A DNA stretch of 64,000 nt from Streptomyces lavendofoliae (GTDB lineage: Bacteria; Actinomycetota; Actinomycetes; Streptomycetales; Streptomycetaceae). A program made the position numbers and the translations under genes. Positions 58,975 through 64,000 of the stretch are shown here, in pieces (the stretch's first letter is position 1; the number at the start of each line of letters is the position of its first letter). Location of the stretch: NCBI RefSeq assembly GCF_014649735.1, contig NZ_BMTP01000012.1, positions 186,001 to 250,000 on the forward strand, given 5' to 3'. The notes below the pieces were generated by a model, which was given only the letters and a program-made list of their open reading frames with translations, was not told where the DNA came from and did not search any database.

Positions 58975-59167
58975 ACGACCCGTCCGCCCTTCGGGCATGG
59001 TTGGACAGCAGGTGCTTGCACTGAGGGCAGTGCCGCATCCCGCCCTTCTTGACCATGTAGGCGATGAACGCGGTGCAGAGGTAGAGGAAGCCCACCATCC
59101 AGTCCTGTCCCAGCTTCACCAGCCCCGGCTTCGTACACGTCGAACAGTCGCGGCATCCAGACGCCAT
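58964..59167 (-). CDS. LITAF-like small membrane zinc protein (67 aa)
   Basis: CRDCSTC and CPQC flank one hydrophobic helix (GFLYLCTAFIAYMV), the layout of a membrane-monotopic zinc-ribbon (LITAF-like) protein. Reversed in the late region, so perhaps a lysogeny-expressed moron acting at the membrane, for example in superinfection exclusion. The second ATG start is chosen; the longer frame lacks support. Confidence 0.65.
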   Translation of the reverse strand: MASGCRDCSTCTKPGLVKLGQDWMVGFLYLCTAFIAYMVKKGGMRHCPQCKHLLSNHARRADGSFRD

Positions 59168-59276
59168 CACGTACTCCTTGATCACATGCGCGCTTATGCG
59201 CGTGCGCACGATGTGATCAGAGACAGAAGATCAATGGGCGCGTGTGGCCTAGCTGTTACCAAGCTGGAGGTGCGTT

Positions 59277-59666
59277 GTGCCAACTGCACCACCCAGCCGA
59301 TGCGGCCTACCTGACTGCTTCGAGATCGCTACCTCACGCGGACGATGCGACGAGCATCAGCCCGAGCCATGGAGAGGTAGGCCGTCACCCCAGGAGCGCT
59401 ACGGCATGAGCAGCGGCACCATGCGGTCACTCAAAAGGCGCGTCACTGTGCGTGACAACGGCTGCTGCTATGTGTGCGGTGGCGAGGATGCCGACGAACT
59501 CGAACACATCATCCCTGTGAGCCAGGGAGGCTCGGCTCGGGACCTCGACAACCTCGGGTTGATCCACTCCGAGCCCTGTCATCGCGAGAAGACGGCCCGC
59601 GAGGCTGTCGAAGGAAGCCGGCGAGCGCGGGAAAAGAAGATCCAAAAGGAAGATCGAAAAAGATGA
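59277..59666 (+). CDS. HNH endonuclease adjacent to terminase
   Basis: A 129-residue HNH nuclease. The ββα-metal core is VTVRDNGCCYVCGGEDADEL, then EHIIPVSQGGSARDLDNLGL and CHREKTAREA, with a preceding C/H zinc site (CGLPDC ... CDEH). HNH proteins next to the terminase are often needed for cos cleavage in HK97-like phages. GTG start with GGAGG six bases upstream. Confidence 0.92.
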   Translation: MPTAPPSRCGLPDCFEIATSRGRCDEHQPEPWRGRPSPQERYGMSSGTMRSLKRRVTVRDNGCCYVCGGEDADELEHIIPVSQGGSARDLDNLGLIHSEPCHREKTAREAVEGSRRAREKKIQKEDRKR

Positions 59667-59767
59667 TCAGGGCCGGGAGGGGAGTCAAAATCACGGCCGG
59701 AGATCATTTGGGGACCGCCGCGGCCAGAGCGGGAGACGCGCGCTCAGATCGCCGATAGGGGGATGCC
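59667..59767. other. Intergenic region between HNH and small terminase; candidate packaging site
   Basis: About 100 bases with GGGAGGGGAGTCAAAATC-type sequence. In related phages cos or pac sites sit just before the small-terminase gene. No specific cos can be defined from one copy. Confidence 0.35.
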
Positions 59768-60232
59768 ATGGCCAGGGCCGCCGCGCCGGCGTCGCTCAAG
59801 TTGATCAACGGCCGCTCGGCCGGACGGGACTCGGGAGGACGCAAGGTCGAGACCGGGCCGGCGTTCAAGCGGGTGCCACCTCAGGCGCCGACCTGGCTGT
59901 CGAAGGAGGCGGCTGAGGAGTGGGACCGCGTCATCCCGGAGCTGTCCCGGCTGGACCTGATCAAGGAGCAGGACCGTGCGGCGCTGGCCGCGTACTGCGA
60001 GGCGTGGGCGACTTTCGTGTCCGCGACGCGGGTGGTGCAGGAGGAGGGCCTCGTCATCGAGGCACGGCAGGGCAAGCTGGCGCATCCGTGCGTGGCGATT
60101 GCCCGTAACGCGGGCCGCGAGATGCGGTCGTGGGCGGCTCACTTCGGCCTGACGCCGTCGACGGAGCAGGCCCTGGCGCGAGGCGGGGGCGACGATGGGG
60201 ACGAGGCGAACCCGTTCGCAGGTTCTGGCTGA
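59768..60232 (+). CDS. Terminase small subunit, P27 family
   Basis: A 154-residue DNA-binding subunit with the P27-type layout: a basic start (SLKLINGRSAGRDSGG), then WLSKEAAEEWDRVIPELSRL, DRAALAAYCEAWATF and the helical C-terminus. It recognises the packaging site and delivers DNA to the large subunit. Overlaps the large-subunit gene by 38 bases. Confidence 0.92.
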   Translation: MARAAAPASLKLINGRSAGRDSGGRKVETGPAFKRVPPQAPTWLSKEAAEEWDRVIPELSRLDLIKEQDRAALAAYCEAWATFVSATRVVQEEGLVIEARQGKLAHPCVAIARNAGREMRSWAAHFGLTPSTEQALARGGGDDGDEANPFAGSG

Positions 60233-61916
60233 CCTGGGCATCAGCCCGGAGGTCGGCTGGTACATGAAGCAGCGGGGGATCCCGCTGCCGGACTGCCCGC
60301 CGAAGGTGCAGACCCCGAACCCGGGCGAGGCACCCGGTGCGGTGTTCGACCCCGAGCGGGTGGACCGGGTCCTGAAGTCCTTCCACCTGCTGCGCCATAC
60401 GCAGGGCAAGTGGGCCGGCAAGCCCTTGGACCCGGACCCGTGGCAGGTGGCGTACATCCTGGCCCCGGTGTTCGGCTGGGTTCGCTGGGACGATGAGGCC
60501 GAGGGCTACGTCCGGATCGTCCGCAAGCTATACGTGGACGTGCCCCGCCGTAACGGCAAGACGACCCTGTCGGGCGGCATCGCCGTGTACCTGATGGCTG
60601 CCGACTCGGAGCCGGGCGCCCAGGTGTACGCGGCGGCCACCTCGGAGAAGCAGGCCCGGTACACGTTCGACCCGATCAAGACGATCGCGGAGCGGGCGCC
60701 GGCGCTGAAGGGGAACGTCAAGGCGTTCACGAAGAAGATCACCCACCCGGCGAGCGGCAGCTACTTCACGGTCGTCTCGTCGGTCGCGGAAGCATTGCAC
60801 GGGGCGAACGTCCATGGCGGGATCATCGACGAGCTGCACGTCCACAAGTCACCTGATCTGGTCGAGACGATCGAGACGGGCACCGGCTCCCGCCGGCAGC
60901 CGCTCGTCGTGATCATCACAACGGCGGATGAGGGCAAGCAGGAATCCATCTACGACCGGCGCCGCCAGTACGTCGAGCAGCTGGCGCGCGGCGCGCTGCA
61001 CGACCCGGACACCTACGGCGTGGTCTGGGGGGCTGACGAGGGAGACGACCCGCACAGTGAGGCGACGTGGCGCAAGGCCAACCCCGGCTACGGCGTGAGC
61101 CCCTCGGCCGCGTACCTGCGCGGCGCCTCTGCGGAGGCCCAGCAGTCACCGGCGGACCTCGCCAAGTTCCTGCGCCTGCATCTGGGGATCCGGACGAAGC
61201 AGTCGACGCGCTTCATCCGCCTGGAGGACTGGGACAACAACGCTGGCATGGTCGACGAGGAGGCTTTGGCCGGCCGGGACACCTGGGGTGGCCTGGACCT
61301 CGCCAGCACCTCCGACCTGTGCGCGCTGTGCTGGCTGTTCCCGGACGACGAGACGGGGACGCTGGACGCCCTGTGGCGGTTCTGGACGCCGGAGGCGAAC
61401 CTGAAGGCGCTGGACAAGCGCACCGCGGGGGCCGCGTCGCGCTGGGTCCGCGAGGGCTGGCTGACCGCGACACCGGGGAACGTCGCCGACTACGACTGGA
61501 TCCGTGAGCAGATCCGCCGCGACCGGGACAAGTTCAAGGTCCGCTCGATCGGCTACGACCCGTGGAACGCCTCGCAGCTGACGAACGACCTGGTGTCCGA
61601 GCGGGCGCCGATGGTCAAGGTGCGGCAGGGCTTTGCCACCATGTCGCCGGTGCTGAAGGAGATTCAGCGGCTCGTCCTGCAGGGCACGCCCCGTGTCCCG
61701 GCGCTGCGGCATGGCGGCCACCCGGTGGTCCGCTGGTGTGTGGACAACCTCGCGGTGGCGATGGACCCGGCCGGCAACGTCAAGCCGGACAAGGCCAACA
61801 GCGGGGACAAGATCGACGGCGTGTCCGCGCTGGCTACCGCCATGGCGGAGATCGTTGCACGGCCCCCGCGCCGGAAGTCCCGGTACGCGGACGAAGACGA
61901 AATCATGGTCGTGTAG
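60195..61916 (+). CDS. Terminase large subunit
   Basis: A 573-residue packaging ATPase/nuclease. Walker A-like VPRRNGKTTLSGG near residue 118, Walker B region GGIIDELHVH near 210, and motif III around VVIITTAD. The C-terminal RNase H-like nuclease has Asp residues in GGLDLAST, IGYDPWNAS and GDKIDGVSAL. It pumps DNA through the portal and cuts the concatemer. Confidence 0.95.
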   Translation: MGTRRTRSQVLADLGISPEVGWYMKQRGIPLPDCPPKVQTPNPGEAPGAVFDPERVDRVLKSFHLLRHTQGKWAGKPLDPDPWQVAYILAPVFGWVRWDDEAEGYVRIVRKLYVDVPRRNGKTTLSGGIAVYLMAADSEPGAQVYAAATSEKQARYTFDPIKTIAERAPALKGNVKAFTKKITHPASGSYFTVVSSVAEALHGANVHGGIIDELHVHKSPDLVETIETGTGSRRQPLVVIITTADEGKQESIYDRRRQYVEQLARGALHDPDTYGVVWGADEGDDPHSEATWRKANPGYGVSPSAAYLRGASAEAQQSPADLAKFLRLHLGIRTKQSTRFIRLEDWDNNAGMVDEEALAGRDTWGGLDLASTSDLCALCWLFPDDETGTLDALWRFWTPEANLKALDKRTAGAASRWVREGWLTATPGNVADYDWIREQIRRDRDKFKVRSIGYDPWNASQLTNDLVSERAPMVKVRQGFATMSPVLKEIQRLVLQGTPRVPALRHGGHPVVRWCVDNLAVAMDPAGNVKPDKANSGDKIDGVSALATAMAEIVARPPRRKSRYADEDEIMVV

Positions 61917-61937
61917 CGGCCTGGCGGGAGGTCGCAG

Positions 61938-62159
61938 ATGTTCGCATGGCGCCGCACGGCTGTACGCAAGCGTGTCGTGGTGAACCTGGCCGACAAGGCG
62001 TTCTCAGGGATCCTGTGGGCGAAGCGCGGTCCGCTGCTGGTGCTGCGCGACGTCGAGCTCCTCGAGGCCGGCCGTGCCCCTCAGCCGATGGACGGCGAGG
62101 TCGTCGTAGAGCGCGCGAAGGTCGAGTTCACCCAAGTCCTCACGGGCGGGGGTGGCTGA
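61938..62159 (+). CDS. Hypothetical protein between terminase and portal (73 aa)
   Basis: Basic, beta-rich (RKRVVVNLADKAFSGILWAK, then GPLLVLRDVELLEAG). Small proteins like this are usual at this position in HK97-type genomes. Overlaps the portal ATG by one base (TGATG). Confidence 0.72.
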   Translation: MFAWRRTAVRKRVVVNLADKAFSGILWAKRGPLLVLRDVELLEAGRAPQPMDGEVVVERAKVEFTQVLTGGGG

Positions 62160-64000
62160 TGGCGTTCGTGGTCAGCTCCGGGCAGCTCGCCATCACGGGC
62201 GCCGGTGTCACGCCGATGTTCTCGGCGATGCCGATAGCGGCGGCGCCGTGGGAGTACGAGACGATCTGGCGCACGCAGCCGCAGGTCCGCACGGTCATCT
62301 CGTTCCTCGCGCGGAACATCGCGCAGGTGGGTATCCACATCTTCCGCAGGATCAGCGACACGGACCGCGAGCGACTGAAGGATCACCCGCTGGCGCAGCT
62401 GCTTGCGGAGCCGCTGCCTCGCATGACGCAGTACCGGTTCATCGAGCGGATGGTGTCGGACTACGCCCTGTACGACGACTTCTACGGCATCAAGCTGCGG
62501 CTGGACGGCCGGCTGCGGGTCCTTCCGGTGCCGCCAACGCTGATCCGCCCGGCCGAGGGGAACTGGATCGCCCCGAAGTACTACGAGACGGCGGGCGGCC
62601 GCGATTTCGGCCCGGACGAGGTCGTGCACATCCACGGCTACAGCCCGGAGACCCTGACGCGCGGAACCTCGCCGATCGAGTCTCTGCGGGATCTGCTGCT
62701 GGAGTCCGCGGAGTCGGCGAAGCAACGGCAGGCGATGTGGAGGGGCGGAGCCCGGCATACGGGTGTCCTGGTCCGCCCTCCGGAGGCGCCTGAGTGGGGG
62801 CCGGGCGAGAAGGCCCGCTTCCGGGAGATGTGGCGTGCGTTCACGCAGGGCGGCGGTGGCGAGGGCGGCACGCCGATCCTCGAGGACGGCATGAAGTACG
62901 AGCCGGTCGGCTTCAACCCGCAGCAGGCCCAGTACATCGAGAGCCGGAAGCTGACCCGGGAGGAGTGCGCGGCGGCCTACTTCATCCCGCCGCCGCTGAT
63001 CGGGATTCTCGACCACGCCACTTACTCCAACATCAAGGAGCAGCACAGCCACCTGTACCAGGACACCCTGGGCCCGTACATGGTCATGCTCGCTCAGGAG
63101 ATCCAGTCGCAGATCCTGCCGGACCTCCCGGACAACCGGGATGTGTACTGCGAGTTCAACATCGATGCGAAGATGCGTGGCTCCTTCGAGGAGCAGGCGG
63201 CTGCCGCGTCGACCGCGACGGGCCGGCCGTGGATGACGGTGAACGAAACCAGGGCCCGCAACAACCTTCCGGCGGTGGACGGCGGCGACGACCTGATCGT
63301 CCCGCTGAACGTCACCCAGGGCGGGCTGGCCTCCCCGCGAGACACGGCGCCGGAGCCTGAAGCAGTCCCAAAAGCGCCTGCCCGGCCGGTGTCGACCAAG
63401 GCCGGGCAGGCGACGGAGCAGCCCCCATCGGTCGATGAGCTGCGCGAGGAGTTCGCCGAGGCGCTGGGTGAACTGACGGAGGGGGAGGTCGCCAGGCTGA
63501 TCGCTGCTGACCCGGCGAGCGTGGGGGCGGTCCGGTCCTGGTGGGAGTCCGGGCGTTCTGGCCGTCTGGCGAAGCTGGCCGAGGTGATCGGCGAGTTCAT
63601 GGTCAGGTTCGGGCTCGCGGGCGCGCGGGCGGTGTTGGACCGGGTCAATCCCTCGGAGGAGGGTTGGTCGGCGGATGTGATGGAGCCGTGGCTGCTGGCC
63701 GCCGCGCTGCACCATGCGCAGCTGCATGACGCCGCGGGCGAGGAGGCTGCCGTCGCCGCTGTGGAGGAGCCTCCCGCGGAGGGCGGCGTGGCGGCGGCTC
63801 TCGTGCTGGCAGGCGGGGTGTGGGCTTCTGCGGCGCTCACTCGCAGCGAGACCGCCGCGACGGAGGCCTTGTCCTTCGGCGGTCATGACGCCGCTGAGGC
63901 GTCCGGGCTGGGCTTCAAGACCTGGCAGACCACGAGCTCCAACCCGCGAGCTCAGCACGCCTCCATGAACGGCGAGACCGTCCCTCTTGGTGGGGCGTTC
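62159..64000 (+). CDS. HK97-type portal protein with C-terminal MuF-like extension, partial
   Basis: Open to the right edge (614 codons present). Residues about 1-390 form an HK97-family portal: VRTVISFLARNIAQVGIHIF, HPLAQLLAEPLPRMTQYRFI, ESAKQRQAMWRGGARHTGVL and TREECAAAYFIPPPLIGILD. After a Pro-rich linker a helical region follows. At the edge WQTTSSNPRAQHASMNGETV resembles the start of a phage Mu F/SPP1 gp7 head-morphogenesis domain. That would make portal and MuF one chain; the end is not visible. Confidence 0.9.
   Translation, partial: MAFVVSSGQLAITGAGVTPMFSAMPIAAAPWEYETIWRTQPQVRTVISFLARNIAQVGIHIFRRISDTDRERLKDHPLAQLLAEPLPRMTQYRFIERMVSDYALYDDFYGIKLRLDGRLRVLPVPPTLIRPAEGNWIAPKYYETAGGRDFGPDEVVHIHGYSPETLTRGTSPIESLRDLLLESAESAKQRQAMWRGGARHTGVLVRPPEAPEWGPGEKARFREMWRAFTQGGGGEGGTPILEDGMKYEPVGFNPQQAQYIESRKLTREECAAAYFIPPPLIGILDHATYSNIKEQHSHLYQDTLGPYMVMLAQEIQSQILPDLPDNRDVYCEFNIDAKMRGSFEEQAAAASTATGRPWMTVNETRARNNLPAVDGGDDLIVPLNVTQGGLASPRDTAPEPEAVPKAPARPVSTKAGQATEQPPSVDELREEFAEALGELTEGEVARLIAADPASVGAVRSWWESGRSGRLAKLAEVIGEFMVRFGLAGARAVLDRVNPSEEGWSADVMEPWLLAAALHHAQLHDAAGEEAAVAAVEEPPAEGGVAAALVLAGGVWASAALTRSETAATEALSFGGHDAAEASGLGFKTWQTTSSNPRAQHASMNGETVPLGGAF

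Noticed and set aside
62081..63958. A 625-codon leftward frame opposite the portal gene
   Set aside because: The plus strand encodes a clear portal protein; the leftward frame is low-complexity shadow.

Overview
This window is high-GC actinobacterial DNA and almost certainly a Streptomyces chromosome interrupted by an integrated element. The left 27 kb has the codon bias, frequent GTG starts, leaderless promoters and gene families typical of that genus. The chromosomal part reads: the first codons of an ABC transporter ATPase; a HAD phosphatase; two small membrane proteins; a GNAT enzyme and a sigma factor; a Tat-exported glycerophosphodiesterase divergent from a PlsC acyltransferase; a DHA2-type efflux pump coupled to its TetR repressor; and the arginine biosynthesis locus. 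That locus is argC-J-B-D-R on the minus strand, then two plus-strand genes, then argG and argH on the minus strand. It makes arginine from N-acetylglutamate under ArgR control, and promoters with candidate ARG boxes lie before argC and argG. Beyond it are a HEAT-repeat/MerR regulator pair, a UvrA-like ABC protein, a truncated glyoxalase-fold gene, a cupin, an RlmG-like rRNA methyltransferase, a GNAT enzyme, a DUF1918 protein, an exported glycoside hydrolase and a 3-hydroxybutyryl-CoA dehydrogenase.

From about 27.3 kb to the right edge lies a temperate tailed-phage genome, and its right end is outside the window. The lysogeny module is a leftward cluster of CI-like repressor, ImmA/IrrE peptidase and tyrosine integrase. 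It faces a rightward Cro-like gene and excisionase across a control region packed with phased TTGCC repeats. A long rightward early operon (30.2-46.2 kb) follows, mostly with 4-nt start/stop overlaps. It carries a YqaJ exonuclease/RecT recombination pair, an initiator gene with a 22-bp iteron array inside its own coding sequence (a lambda O-like origin), a probable helicase loader, a C5 cytosine methyltransferase, a MazG-like protein, an HNH nuclease and many small zinc-binding or HTH proteins.

At 46.2-48.9 kb several genes are reversed. One encodes four tandem zinc-finger repeats joined to a GIY-YIG nuclease-like domain, and another a GntR repressor. Divergent promoters sharing a palindromic operator then start a second rightward operon (49.1-56.6 kb). 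It ends in a DUF2637-like membrane protein and an FtsK/SpoIIIE (TraB-like) DNA translocase, a combination known from actinomycete conjugative elements. Directly downstream is a dense inverted array of GTGAC/GTCAC motifs, and the same core motif is in the iterons of the replication gene. From 56.9 kb the packaging and head genes begin: a collagen-containing structural protein, an HNH nuclease, P27-type small terminase, large terminase, and an HK97-type portal apparently fused to a MuF-like domain.

The most unusual aspect is the mix: phage lysogeny, recombination and packaging genes in one element with a regulator/membrane/translocase cassette resembling a conjugation module, plus two repeat arrays built on one motif that could link replication and DNA translocation.
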